Origin: JANMZO01 sp963763135
Lineage (GTDB): Bacteria; Actinomycetota; Acidimicrobiia; Acidimicrobiales; JANYDT01
NCBI GenBank assembly: GCA_963763135.1
Contig: CAVXNJ010000002.1
Location: 1 to 64,000 of the forward strand
Direction of reading: 5' to 3'
DNA length: 64,000 bases
Part shown: positions 26,156-34,352 of the stretch, piece after piece
How positions within the stretch are numbered: position 1 is the first letter of the stretch
How the letters are laid out: each line of letters opens with the position of its first letter
Notes under the pieces: generated by a model
The model's input: only the letters and a program-made list of their open reading frames with translations
Told to the model about the DNA's origin: nothing
Database searches by the model: none
Translations under genes and position numbers: made by a program

Positions 26156-27405
26156 CGTGCCACTTCGCCTTCCGCGACAACTCGTCCCGTTGGTGAATCG
26201 GCGAGCGCAGCGGCGCCCGGCGTCGGGGATGCCGGTGGTGTGGCAGATGCGGCCCCCGTGCCTTTGCTTCGTCCGAACAGCCAGTTGATGAAGCCGGGCG
26301 GCACGAGTCCCTTGGGAAAGAAGATGCAGCAGAGCACCATCAGCAGACCGTAAACGAACGGTCGTCCGTCTTCGATCACTTGCGCGGTACTGCCGTCGAA
26401 CTGACGGGCCAGCGTACGCAGCGCTTCGGGAAGAAGCGTCAGAAGGAACCCGCCGACGATTGGCCCGGCGAAAGTACGCGAACCGCCGATGACAACACAG
26501 GCGAGCACCAGCGTCGCCAATTCGAAGTTGCCCAGTGACGGATTCCACGCGTTCTGCTGATGTGCGGTGATCGCACCCGTCAGGGCCGCGAGCACGCAGC
26601 CGAGTGTGAAGACCAGCACTTTGAAATACGTCGGATGGATGCCGGTTGCCGAGGCGGCCAGCTCGTCTTCGCGGATGGCGACGAGCGCGCGACCGGTTCG
26701 GGTTCGCTCAAGCCGGTACAGAAAGACGGCGGCGATGACGAGGAGGGGAATATACGCGCGCATATATTGTGCCTTCGTCAAGAACGGGTCGAACGCCTCC
26801 AGGCCGTAGATGCCCTGGGCCCCTTCGGTACGAATCCCTTTGCTTCCGAACCAGGCGAAGATCGGGTCGTGGAGCATCAGGATCGCGACCATCTGATTGA
26901 ACGCGATCGTCGCCAGCGCCAGGAAGATCCCTCGAAGGCGTAGAGCCAGGAAGCCGAGAATCGCGCCGAGGACAGCAGCGACGAGCGCGGCCAGCAACAG
27001 CTCCACGAAGAAGGCCGAGAAGGGGAACAGCTCTCTCGTCGACTCCCAATGAATCGGGCCGAGATGAATATTCCAGTAGCCGGTGTTGTCATCGAGCTTT
27101 ACGTTCTGCTTGGCGAAGATGCCAGCGACGTATCCGCCGATCAGGTAGAACCCGGGCGTCGCGAGCGAGAGTTGCCCGGTCATCAACGGCAGATAGGTAG
27201 CCAATGCCAACAGCGCAACCCGCAGCATGTCGATACGCACCGAGGGCTGCAGCGGCAGGAGCATGGTCAGTGCGAGTGCGACACCGAGGACGGCCGTCGC
27301 TCCGGCTGAGCGACCGAATCGACGAGCGCCCCGGTCCGTCCTGGCGTAGGCCGAAGCGGTGCCGGAACCTGAGCCGAGGTTGAGCGCCTCCGAAAACAAA
27401 CTCAT
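26152..27405 (-). CDS. livM: branched-chain amino acid ABC transporter, permease LivM
   Basis: A 417-residue integral membrane permease. It shows the LivM pattern LSLATPGFYLIGGYVAGIFA, LRLRGIFLALATIAFNQM, TGRALVAIREDELAASATGI and GGSRTFAGPIVGGFLL. An unusually long loop after the first conserved block (KQNVKLDDNTGYWNIHLGPI onward) sits between helices. The C-terminal 40 residues are Ala/Pro-rich and cytosolic. The start is ATG 27405, two bases after the LivH stop. Confidence 0.92.
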   Translation of the reverse strand: MSLFSEALNLGSGSGTASAYARTDRGARRFGRSAGATAVLGVALALTMLLPLQPSVRIDMLRVALLALATYLPLMTGQLSLATPGFYLIGGYVAGIFAKQNVKLDDNTGYWNIHLGPIHWESTRELFPFSAFFVELLLAALVAAVLGAILGFLALRLRGIFLALATIAFNQMVAILMLHDPIFAWFGSKGIRTEGAQGIYGLEAFDPFLTKAQYMRAYIPLLVIAAVFLYRLERTRTGRALVAIREDELAASATGIHPTYFKVLVFTLGCVLAALTGAITAHQQNAWNPSLGNFELATLVLACVVIGGSRTFAGPIVGGFLLTLLPEALRTLARQFDGSTAQVIEDGRPFVYGLLMVLCCIFFPKGLVPPGFINWLFGRSKGTGAASATPPASPTPGAAALADSPTGRVVAEGEVAR

Positions 27406-27407
27406 CG

Positions 27408-28373
27408 TCAGACCTTCGTTATCTCGGCCCGGCCCAACAGACCGTTGGGTCGAACCATCAGAATGAGAAACAGAAAGAAGAACGGAATGGCGTCCTTCCA
27501 GTCGTTGCCGACCGTCCACCCGAGTACGGGGACGTGCCATCCGGGTATCGATGCCTGCAGCACACCGATCAGGAATCCGGCGAGCACCGCACCCGGAATG
27601 TCGCCCAGCCCACCCATGATGATCACCGCAAGGCCGATGAGGCCGAAGTTTGCACCGAAGTACGGACCAGCCGTCCCGGCGAAGGTCGACACCATGGCAC
27701 CGGCTATCGACGCGATGGCGCCGCACAGGAAGAACGTCAGCACGATCAGCTTGTCGGTCGAGATGCCGAGCAGGCTGGCCGTCGTGCGGTCCTCCGACAC
27801 GGCTTTCAGCGCCTTGCCGGTCTTGGTGCGGTTGAGCAGATACCAGAGGCCGGCCATGACGACGACCGCAACCACGAAGATGCAGATGCGGACCGAGCCG
27901 ACAATTACGCCGAAGATGTTCACCGACGGTTGTGACGCCACCCAGGCGATTGGCGCCTGTGACGGCAACGGGTCGGCACCGACGAGATTCTGGATCAGTG
28001 AGGCGATCATGATCGAGATGCCGAGACTCGACACGAGCGTCAACAGCGTGTCGGATCCGCGGTCGCGAAGCGGCCGAAATGCGAAGCGTTCAATCAGTAC
28101 GTTCACCATGCCGGCGAGGAGTGCGCCACCGATGAGGGCCGCCCAGAACGGGAGCCCGACCGGGAGCTTCTTCTGCGCAAACGGGTAGTTGCCACCGCCG
28201 AAGGTCTTGCCCATCAACATGTACGTGAGATACGCACCTGCGGTGAACATGGCGCCGTGCGCGAAGTTGATGATCCGCAGCACCGAGAAGATGAGTGTGT
28301 AGCCGAGTGCGAACAGCGCATAAATGCTGCCGATGGCGAGGCCCGTAAAGAGGTTCTGGAGAAACGTGGTCAC
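27408..28373 (-). CDS. livH: branched-chain amino acid ABC transporter, permease LivH
   Basis: A 321-residue permease with the LivH pattern: NLFTGLAIGSIYALFALGYTLI, LRIINFAHGAMFTAGAYL, TLVSSLGISIMIASLIQN, KALKAVSEDRTTASLLGI and GGLGDIPGAVLAGFLIG. It forms the membrane channel with LivM. It follows the binding-protein gene after a 97-base gap holding a strong stem-loop, a common arrangement that lets the binding protein be made in excess. Confidence 0.93.
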   Translation of the reverse strand: MTTFLQNLFTGLAIGSIYALFALGYTLIFSVLRIINFAHGAMFTAGAYLTYMLMGKTFGGGNYPFAQKKLPVGLPFWAALIGGALLAGMVNVLIERFAFRPLRDRGSDTLLTLVSSLGISIMIASLIQNLVGADPLPSQAPIAWVASQPSVNIFGVIVGSVRICIFVVAVVVMAGLWYLLNRTKTGKALKAVSEDRTTASLLGISTDKLIVLTFFLCGAIASIAGAMVSTFAGTAGPYFGANFGLIGLAVIIMGGLGDIPGAVLAGFLIGVLQASIPGWHVPVLGWTVGNDWKDAIPFFFLFLILMVRPNGLLGRAEITKV

Positions 28374-28418
28374 GTAGTGGGCTCCGGGAGCATGGATCGG
28401 ACGAACGGCACGGGCTGC

Positions 28419-28455
28419 CTGGGCATCCCGCTGATCCGATCAGCGGGATGCCCAG
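28419..28455 (-). promoter_or_regulatory. 17-bp stem-loop between livK and livH
   Basis: A perfect 17-bp stem CTGGGCATCCCGCTGAT / ATCAGCGGGATGCCCAG with a 3-base loop. No T-run follows on the minus strand, so it looks more like a 3' stabiliser or partial attenuator than a full terminator. It would protect the livK message. Confidence 0.75.
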
Positions 28456-28470
28456 CAGACCAGGTCCGCC

Positions 28471-29847
28471 TCAGGCCTGGTCGAAGTAGATGAACTTGCC
28501 GTTGAACAGATCGCTCGTTTCGCCGCGGTTCATCTTGACCGAGGCGACGAAGTACTTCGCCTGGATGATGTCGCCGTCCTTGTCGAAGCTGATCTCGCCG
28601 AGCGGTGTGGAGTACTTACCCGCGAGGATCGCTTTGTTCAGGTCCACACGAACATCGGCGAGGCTGCCACCGAGCTTGCCGGCTTTGTCGACGGCCTTGA
28701 GTGCTTCGACGAAAACCTGGACACCCGTGAACGCCTGAGCGGCGATCTGGCCCGGGTCACGCTTCTGGTCGGCGACCCACGCCTTCTTGAACTCGGTGTT
28801 CGCGCCACCGAGCTCCGGGGAGTACGCCTGGGCGATGAGCATGCCGTCACACTGCTGCTTGCAGACCGAGAAGGTCTGCGCGGTGTTGAGACCGTTGCCA
28901 CCGATGATGGTGCCGCGGAAGCCGCCGTCACGCAGCTGCTTGGTGAGGTTCGCCGCCTGGAACAGGCCCGAGATGGCGACGAGGTCCGGCTTCTCACGCT
29001 GCACGTACTGCACCTGCTGAGCGAAGTCGGTGTCGTTCACGAGGAACGTCTGCGGTGGAAGAAGCTCCATGCCTTCGGCCTTGATCGCAGTTTGGAAAAC
29101 CGTCGTCTCCGAGCGGGAGAACGCGTCGTCTTGGGCGTAGAACACCGCGCCTTTCGACGCAGGGATGCGCTTGTTGGCGAACTTCACCACGTTGGCGGCA
29201 TACGACGCCACACCGGCGGAGACTCGGGCGATGTAGTCGCCGATCTGCGGGATGCCGGCAGCGGTGTTCGACGGGCCGATCACCGGCACCTTCGCCTTGT
29301 CAGCGATCGGGTCAGACGCCAGCGCCTGGGCTGAGAGCGTCGGGCCCAGGACGCCGACAACCTTTTCCGAGTCGATCAGCGTGTTGAAGGCGTTGATTGC
29401 ACCGGAGGGGTCCGGACCGGTGTCTTGGATCACGAGCTTGATCGGACGGCCGTTCACGCCGCCCTTGTCGTTGAAGAACTTCTCGGCCAACTGAACGGCC
29501 AGCTTCTGGTCCTGGGCGAGGCCGGCGGTCGAGGCGCCGGTGACGCCGAGCGCGACACCGATCTTGATCGGTTCCTTCGATCCACCGCCACTACCTGAGG
29601 CGGCGGCGGTGGTGGCGGTCGCACCGGCCGGCGCTGCGGTGGTCGGCGATGGTGCCACGCGCCAGCGCCGAAGGTTGCCTTCCTTGACGCAGATGAGGTT
29701 TCCGGACTTCTTGCCGACCTGGGCGGGTGTGCAGCGGTCGCCGGCTTTCGGGGCCGCTGCCGCTGTTGCCAGCGGTGCGCCGAGACTGAATGTGGTTAGA
29801 GCGGCTGCGATGCCTAGCGCGGCACCTACCTTGACACGGGTACGCAC
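28471..29847 (-). CDS. livK: branched-chain amino acid ABC transporter, substrate-binding protein
   Basis: A 458-residue periplasmic-binding-fold type I protein. Residues 1-30 are a signal peptide (RTRVKVGAALGIAAALTTFSL...ATAAAA). Residues 30-65 hold a small Cys pair (DRCTPAQVGKKSGNLICVKEG), then a Ser/Gly/Ala-rich linker. The binding domain starts at about 95 (PIKIGVALGVTGASTAGLAQDQ) and includes VVGVLGPTLSAQA and VIGPSNTAAG. GTG 29847 is chosen because AGGAGG lies eight bases upstream. There is no lipobox Cys, so anchoring may rely on the N-terminal segment. Confidence 0.92.
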   Translation of the reverse strand: MRTRVKVGAALGIAAALTTFSLGAPLATAAAAPKAGDRCTPAQVGKKSGNLICVKEGNLRRWRVAPSPTTAAPAGATATTAAASGSGGGSKEPIKIGVALGVTGASTAGLAQDQKLAVQLAEKFFNDKGGVNGRPIKLVIQDTGPDPSGAINAFNTLIDSEKVVGVLGPTLSAQALASDPIADKAKVPVIGPSNTAAGIPQIGDYIARVSAGVASYAANVVKFANKRIPASKGAVFYAQDDAFSRSETTVFQTAIKAEGMELLPPQTFLVNDTDFAQQVQYVQREKPDLVAISGLFQAANLTKQLRDGGFRGTIIGGNGLNTAQTFSVCKQQCDGMLIAQAYSPELGGANTEFKKAWVADQKRDPGQIAAQAFTGVQVFVEALKAVDKAGKLGGSLADVRVDLNKAILAGKYSTPLGEISFDKDGDIIQAKYFVASVKMNRGETSDLFNGKFIYFDQA

Positions 29848-29987
29848 GAAACATTCCTCCTGGTGGTGGATCAGTGGGAGACCCGCGAAGGGGTCGCCGA
29901 TGAGTGTGCGCGAGAATATGACCAAAAGCCAAACAAATCCCGCCCAACGGGATTGTGGATGAGACGGGGCGCCCGGCGCACGTAATC

Positions 29988-30047
29988 ATCCACATACCAG
30001 GCAGCCACATACCAGGCATCCACAAACCAGGCATCCACAAACCAGTC
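29988..30047. repeat. 15-bp tandem repeat, four copies
   Basis: Four copies of ATCCACAWACCAGGC (15 bases each) between livK and rpsP, with small substitutions. The surrounding 306-base divergent gap (29848-30153) holds the promoters and leaders of both genes and no further gene. Confidence 0.9.
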
Positions 30048-30153
30048 GGTCCCGCGGGCGTGAAATCACACGGGTGTCGCTGCTGCTAACCTCTTCAGGC
30101 TCGCTTGCCTTATGGATGTGAGCTGTCGTTCTCAAACTTTTAGGAGTAACACC

Positions 30154-30426
30154 GTGGCCGTAAAGCTTCGCCTCATGCGCATGGGTAAGACCAAGCAGCC
30201 GACATACCGTCTTGTCGCCGCCGACGCCCGTTCCAAGCGCGACGGGCGCTTCATCGAGATCCTGGGCACCTACGAGCCCCGCCAGGAGCCCTCGCGTATC
30301 AACATCGACAACGACAAGATCGTTGGCTACCTCAACACCGGCGCGCAGCCGACCGAGACCGTCGCCAAGCTGCTGAAGATCTCCGGCGCCTGGGATGCCT
30401 ACACCGCCGGCAAAGCCAAGAAGTAA
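30154..30426 (+). CDS. rpsP: 30S ribosomal protein S16
   Basis: A 90-residue protein matching S16 end to end: VKLRLMRMGKTKQPTYRLVAADARSKRDGRFIEILGTY, then PSRINIDNDKIVGYLNTGAQPTETV. The GTG at 30154 follows AGGAG. It opens the rpsP-khpA-rimM cluster, separated here from ffh by the minus-strand liv operon. Confidence 0.97.
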   Translation: MAVKLRLMRMGKTKQPTYRLVAADARSKRDGRFIEILGTYEPRQEPSRINIDNDKIVGYLNTGAQPTETVAKLLKISGAWDAYTAGKAKK

Positions 30427-30444
30427 TTCGGGGATCATTCAGCC

Positions 30445-30723
30445 ATGACCGATTTTGATCCCAACGCCATCGAACCCGAGAACGACTCGACGGCGAAAGC
30501 GGTCCTGCGGTACCTGGCCGAAACGCTGGTCGACGACCCGAGCGGCGTCGAGATCTCCAGCTCCAAATTCCGTCAGCGGGCCAGCCTCCACCTGAGCGTG
30601 GCGCCCGACGACATGGGTAAGGTCATCGGCCGCAAAGGCCGGACCGCCCAGGCGATCCGCACCGTCGTGCGTGCTGCGGGTTCCCGCGACGGTCTCGACA
30701 CCTTTGTCGAAATCGTCGACTAG
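30445..30723 (+). CDS. khpA: KH-domain RNA-binding protein KhpA
   Basis: A 92-residue protein with one KH domain and its GRKG loop at 62-65 (MGKVIGRKGRTAQAIRTVV). KhpA, usually with KhpB/EloR, binds small RNAs and affects cell size and division. It lies 18 bases after rpsP, the normal place. The stop TAG at 30721 is followed by a short spacer and the single 30-bp-type hairpin in front of rimM. Confidence 0.93.
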   Translation: MTDFDPNAIEPENDSTAKAVLRYLAETLVDDPSGVEISSSKFRQRASLHLSVAPDDMGKVIGRKGRTAQAIRTVVRAAGSRDGLDTFVEIVD

Positions 30724-30775
30724 TCGACGCGCCAGCCGAGATCGTTGACTAGAGCAAGTTCTGCGGCCGGGTTCG

Positions 30776-30806
30776 CAGGGTCGCGTAGCGGACCGGTGCG
30801 CAGATG
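30776..30806 (+). repeat. single diverged unit of the 30-bp hairpin repeat at the rimM start
   Basis: CAGGGTCGCGTAGCGGACC followed by CAGATG matches the 12935-13174 unit in its start, its GCG-GWA-GCG hairpin core and its closing CAGATG. The final ATG is the rimM start codon. The upstream hairpin would cover the usual ribosome-binding position, and no clear Shine-Dalgarno is seen. Confidence 0.6.
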
Positions 30807-31280
30807 AAGCCAGGCGGGTACCTCTCCGTTGGCTACATCTCCAAGGCCCAAGGCCTGAAGGGCGAAGTCATCGTCCACCTCACCACGAACCGTACCGAGC
30901 GCTTGGCGAGCGGCTCGGTTCTGTGGTCGAAGCGAGGACCACTTACGGTTGCGGCTTCGTTTCCGCACGGTGATCGCTGGCGGGTGCTGTTCGCCGGAAC
31001 ACCTGATCGCACCGCCGCCGAAGCTCTACGTGGCGTAGAGCTTTTCGCCGAGCCTCTTAACGACCCGAGTGAACTCTGGGTTCACGAACTCGTGGGGGCG
31101 TCGGCCCAGTTGCCCGATGGCACCGGGATCGGCCGCGTCGAGGCAGTTCAGGCCAACCCGGCGAGTGACCTGCTCGTTCTCGACACCGGACACCTGATTC
31201 CGCTCGTGTTCGTCGTGTCGTCGGCCAACGGGGTTGTGATCGTCGATCCGCCGGAAGGGCTGCTCGAGTTGCTCGATTGA
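30804..31280 (+). CDS. rimM: 16S rRNA processing protein RimM
   Basis: A 158-residue ribosome maturation factor that binds S19 in the 30S head. The N-terminal barrel reads LSVGYISKAQGLKGEVIVHLTT and the C-terminal PRC barrel reads WVHELVGASAQLPDGTGIGRVEAVQANPASDLLVLDTG. The ATG at 30804 lies within a hairpin repeat unit. Usually trmD follows directly; here about 4 kb of other genes lie between. Confidence 0.93.
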   Translation: MKPGGYLSVGYISKAQGLKGEVIVHLTTNRTERLASGSVLWSKRGPLTVAASFPHGDRWRVLFAGTPDRTAAEALRGVELFAEPLNDPSELWVHELVGASAQLPDGTGIGRVEAVQANPASDLLVLDTGHLIPLVFVVSSANGVVIVDPPEGLLELLD

Positions 31281-31384
31281 GCTGAAATGCGCCGGTTCGC
31301 CGCTGATTTGTTCCCATCCCTGGCGGGTGGTGTGTCGGCCGGGTAGATTCCGTGCAACGCAGCACCCGAGCACAGGAGAAGTTC

Positions 31385-31966
31385 ATGGACCTCAGCAAGC
31401 TTTCGAAGGGCGACAAGCTGGTAGCGGGAGGTGCGGTTGTCTACTTCGTAGCGATGTTCCTGACCTGGTTCTCGGTCGACGTTCCAGCGATTCTCAACAT
31501 CGATGCTTCGGTCAGTGGCTGGCACTACAGCCTCACCGGTTGGATTCCGTTGCTGCTGATCCTCGTCGCCGCAGCGATCGTGGTCGCCCCGGCCGCCGGT
31601 AAGCCACTGAAGGCCCCGGCCATCACGGTCCTGGCGTTGGCGGGCTTGGCGGCGGTCCTCGTGATCATCCGCCTGCTGATCGGCGACCACAGCACCGACC
31701 GTGGTCTTGGCTTGATTCTCGCCGTTCTCGCTGCGTGCGCAGCCACCTTTGGTGGGTTCCTTAAGTTCCAGGAAGCCGGCGGTTCACTCGACGATCTGAA
31801 GGACCCGAACAAGCTCAAGGGCCAGATGGCAAGCGGCTTCTCGTCGTTGGCGCAGGACATCAAAGAGGGCGCGAAAGACCTGAGCAAAGACGCCAAGGGC
31901 TTCGCTGCTGACGTCAAAGACAAGGTCGACGGCGACGACGACAAGCCAAGCAGCCCGACGATCTGA
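31385..31966 (+). CDS. membrane protein with amphipathic C-terminal tail, unknown function
   Basis: A 193-residue protein with four predicted membrane helices (about 13-28, 50-70, 77-97 and 107-125). A charged tail follows with FSSLAQDIKEGAKDLSKDAKGFAADVKDKVDG, an 11-residue-like amphipathic repeat reminiscent of LEA/apolipoprotein-type helices that coat membranes. No named family is recognised. ATG 31385 follows GGAGAA. It is the first of five genes that separate rimM from trmD. Confidence 0.75.
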   Translation: MDLSKLSKGDKLVAGGAVVYFVAMFLTWFSVDVPAILNIDASVSGWHYSLTGWIPLLLILVAAAIVVAPAAGKPLKAPAITVLALAGLAAVLVIIRLLIGDHSTDRGLGLILAVLAACAATFGGFLKFQEAGGSLDDLKDPNKLKGQMASGFSSLAQDIKEGAKDLSKDAKGFAADVKDKVDGDDDKPSSPTI

Positions 31967-32002
31967 ACCTGCCCGTCAGATGACTGCCGGCGGGTGACCG
32001 CC

Positions 32003-32086
32003 GTCGACCGGGGAAGCCCGGTGGGATCACGTCGACCGGGGAAGCCCGGTGGGATCACGTCGACCGGGGAAGCCCGGTGGGATCGC
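32003..32086. repeat. 28-bp tandem repeat, three copies plus a partial
   Basis: Three copies of a 28-base unit starting GTCGACCGGGGAAGCCCGGT, then a truncated fourth. Each contains the hairpin CCGGG-GAAG-CCCGG. The array lies between the convergent genes at 31966 and 32122, where it could act as a terminator for both. Confidence 0.92.
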
Positions 32087-32121
32087 GTCGACCGGGGGGC
32101 CGGCGTCGACCGGGCGGATCG

Positions 32122-32889
32122 TCAGTCGATGCAGATGATGCCGGCGCGGAACGTCTGCACCGTGTCGCTGTCGGTCAGACCGGTCACGGAACCATTGATG
32201 TCACCGGGAAGGTGGTATTCGGGTCCGGCGATTTCGTTCATGGCGAACGTGGCCTCGGGGAAACGCGCCTTCAGCTGGGCGATCGTCTGATCAAGCAGCG
32301 GAAGACCGTCGACGGCCACTTCGCCAACCCCGTTGGGCTCGTCTGCCGAGTAGTACGCCATCAAGTGTTCCGAGTTCGCCGGGCCGAATTCGGTCGGACC
32401 GTTTGAGAACTCGAGCGACAGATCGCCCCACGTCAACGTCCGGTACTTCGTGCCCATGCCTTCGCAGGGTGCCTGCTGCTCGAGCCAGCCCGAATCGGCA
32501 TCGGGCTCGCCGTGCTTGGCGACGAGGGTTTCCTTCACCGCGTTGAGATCGTCGCCGAACTTCACGTCGTCGACGCCGGTTCCTTTCAGCGTGAACGGCG
32601 CCTTCCCCGCTTCCTGATCGGACCCGGCGGCTGAGGGAACCGTGGTGTCGGGGGTCAGCGACGTGTCGGTTGCCGCCTGGGTCGACTCGGCCGCAGCGGA
32701 ATCGACGACGGTGTCGGCGGCCTCGGTGTCGGCCACGGTCTCGGCCGACGTGTCCGCTGACGAGTCGGCCACGGATTCGACCGACGTGGTGTCGGCCTGC
32801 TTGTCGCTCGAGCATCCCGAAAGGGCGGCGACCGACGCCAAAAGGACGACCGCTGTGGTGGCGAAGAACCGATTCCGTCGAAAACGCAT
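32122..32889 (-). CDS. putative lipoprotein, unknown function
   Basis: A 255-residue protein with a lipoprotein signal (MRFRRNRFFATTAVVLLASVAALSGC, lipobox ALSGC, Cys26). An Asp/Thr/Ala/Ser-rich tether follows to about residue 90, then a soluble domain with KGTGVDDVKFGDDLNAVKETLVAKHGEP and a later PEATFAMNEIAGPEYHLPGD. The first domain motif resembles small actinobacterial proteins that compare a current with a reference state, but no family can be named. It is anchored on the outer face of the membrane. Confidence 0.78.
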   Translation of the reverse strand: MRFRRNRFFATTAVVLLASVAALSGCSSDKQADTTSVESVADSSADTSAETVADTEAADTVVDSAAAESTQAATDTSLTPDTTVPSAAGSDQEAGKAPFTLKGTGVDDVKFGDDLNAVKETLVAKHGEPDADSGWLEQQAPCEGMGTKYRTLTWGDLSLEFSNGPTEFGPANSEHLMAYYSADEPNGVGEVAVDGLPLLDQTIAQLKARFPEATFAMNEIAGPEYHLPGDINGSVTGLTDSDTVQTFRAGIICID

Positions 32890-32983
32890 TTCTCTACCGT
32901 AGGCCGTCGATTGGTCAATCTGGGTGAACCTCGCAAACCGACGAAGCCCCAGAGGGACGCGTCGTCGGCCGAACCGGTTGGGG

Positions 32984-33448
32984 TTACGGGGCCAGCGCAG
33001 CCTTGACGGCTGCGGAGAGCCGGGTCCCGTCGACGCTCGCTCCGAGCTGTTCTTTCAGGATCTTCATGACTGCGCCCATGGCCTTGGGTCCGGACTGCCC
33101 GGCCCCGGCCGCCTGCGTTACGGCCGCCGTCACGGCTTCCGACAACTGCTCGTCGGTCAATTCGGCCGGAAGGTAACGAGCCAGGATCGCGGCCTCAGCC
33201 AACTCTTTCTCCGCCAGTTCCGGGCGGCCGGCATCGGTGTACATCGTGGCGGAGTCGGCTCGCTTCTTGCTCTCCGCCCGAACCACGGCGATCACCTGGT
33301 CCGACGAGAGCTCGATCTGCTCCTTGCCGGCGACTTCGGCGTTGCCGAGCGCCGCGAGGAGCATACGAAGCGTCGCGGTCAGCTCGGTGTCACGGCTCTT
33401 CATTGCTGCGGTGAGGTCGTCTCGAACGGTCTGTTTGGAAAGCGCCAT
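32984..33448 (-). CDS. GatB/YqeY domain protein
   Basis: A 154-residue YqeY-type protein, related to the tail domain of the GatB amidotransferase subunit and thought to bind tRNA. Features are LRMLLAALGNAEVAGKEQIELSSDQVIAVVRAE, YTDAGRPELAEKELAEAAILARYLPAELTDEQL and a C-terminal GPKAMGAVMKILKEQLGASVDG. The ATG at 33448 is chosen over longer frames. Its molecular role is not established. Confidence 0.9.
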   Translation of the reverse strand: MALSKQTVRDDLTAAMKSRDTELTATLRMLLAALGNAEVAGKEQIELSSDQVIAVVRAESKKRADSATMYTDAGRPELAEKELAEAAILARYLPAELTDEQLSEAVTAAVTQAAGAGQSGPKAMGAVMKILKEQLGASVDGTRLSAAVKAALAP

Positions 33449-33578
33449 GCCGAAAACGGTACTCACGTATTGACGCGGCCCGGGACCGTATTGCAGAAAA
33501 GGTCGGCGCGAAATCCGATCGACAACCCCGCAAGTCGAGCGAACCAATGCCGAGAATGACTACGGAAAGTAGCGAGAT

Positions 33579-33602
33579 GTTCGGGCAAACCCGAACTTTC
33601 TT
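33579..33602. terminator. hairpin with T-rich tail in a 495-base gap
   Basis: GTTCGGG-CAAA-CCCGAAC followed by TTTCTT on the plus strand looks like a short intrinsic terminator, yet no plus-strand gene ends upstream (yqeY runs away on the minus strand). It could end a small RNA or lie in a promoter region. The rest of 33449-33943 shows no gene I can support. Confidence 0.45.
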
Positions 33603-33943
33603 CGTGTACATTTCAACGAGCCGTGCACGTCCTTCCGTCGAGGGCAGGCATTGGTGAGTCGGACCTGGCTGCGGTTCCGCCGCCGCGCCAGGGCCGCACC
33701 AGCTCTCGTTGTCTCTCTCGCCTCGCCCGTTCGTGTTTCACTCAACGTGGTGAATCCATCCCACGGGTCCTCCCCGGCGAACGGTCTCGACCTCATCGTG
33801 CGATCGTCGTGGGGCCGACTTTTCCGGTTTGCGACCCCAGGGTTTCCCGCGTGCCGGGCGGGGGTCAGCGCAGGGGTTGGGCCGGGGCTTGGCCCGGGTC
33901 GTCACCGATACCCCAGACGTGGCTATTCGCAGACAGTGGATGC

Positions 33944-34252
33944 ATGACGAACTTCACCACTTTCGACGCCACCACCCCTTCCGGCGTATCGGGCTCGGCC
34001 GCCCAGCCTCCCGCCGCCACTCGCCTCCACCGGTCCCGTACCGACAAGCGCCTCTTCGGTGTGTGCGGCGGTATCGCCAAGCACTTCGACGTGGATCCAA
34101 ACCTGGTCCGCCTCGCCGTCGCCGCGCTCGCCCTCTTCGGGGGAACCACGATCCCGCTGTACATCCTCGCCGCGGTGATTCTCCCGGAGGAACCGCTCGA
34201 CACCGTCATCGAGCCCGTCGGCCTCGGGGCGCCACTAAGCGCGATCGCCTAA
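33944..34252 (+). CDS. PspC domain protein
   Basis: A 102-residue protein with one PspC domain (residues about 30-90). It contains RLHRSRTDKRLFGVCGGIAKHFDVDPNLVRLAVAALALFGGTTIPLYILAAVILP, with the VCGGIA and a membrane helix that define the family. PspC domains act in envelope-stress responses, often with PspA or a kinase. No psp partner lies nearby. The ATG at 33944 is used; longer frames are not supported. Confidence 0.85.
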   Translation: MTNFTTFDATTPSGVSGSAAQPPAATRLHRSRTDKRLFGVCGGIAKHFDVDPNLVRLAVAALALFGGTTIPLYILAAVILPEEPLDTVIEPVGLGAPLSAIA

Positions 34253-34292
34253 CCCGAATCACCTGATCCCACCCCACCGATCCGACCGCGAC

Positions 34293-34335
34293 GTTCGGTC
34301 ACGAGTACCCGCTCAGCGGGAAGATTCGTCCGAAC
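34293..34335. repeat. 43-bp dispersed palindrome, copy 4
   Basis: Outer arms GTTCGG / CCGAAC with a perfect inner hairpin CCCGCT-C-AGCGGG. It is the same size as the 13220, 14988 and 15060 elements, with the inner stem best preserved here. It lies between the convergent PspC (stop 34252) and AIM24 (stop 34353) genes, a terminator position. Confidence 0.82.
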
Positions 34336-34352
34336 GTCGCGGTTGGTCCGCG

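Noticed and set aside
33623..33943. Gene upstream of and in frame with the PspC protein
   Set aside because: No family resemblance and no ribosome-binding site; the PspC domain protein is complete from ATG 33944.
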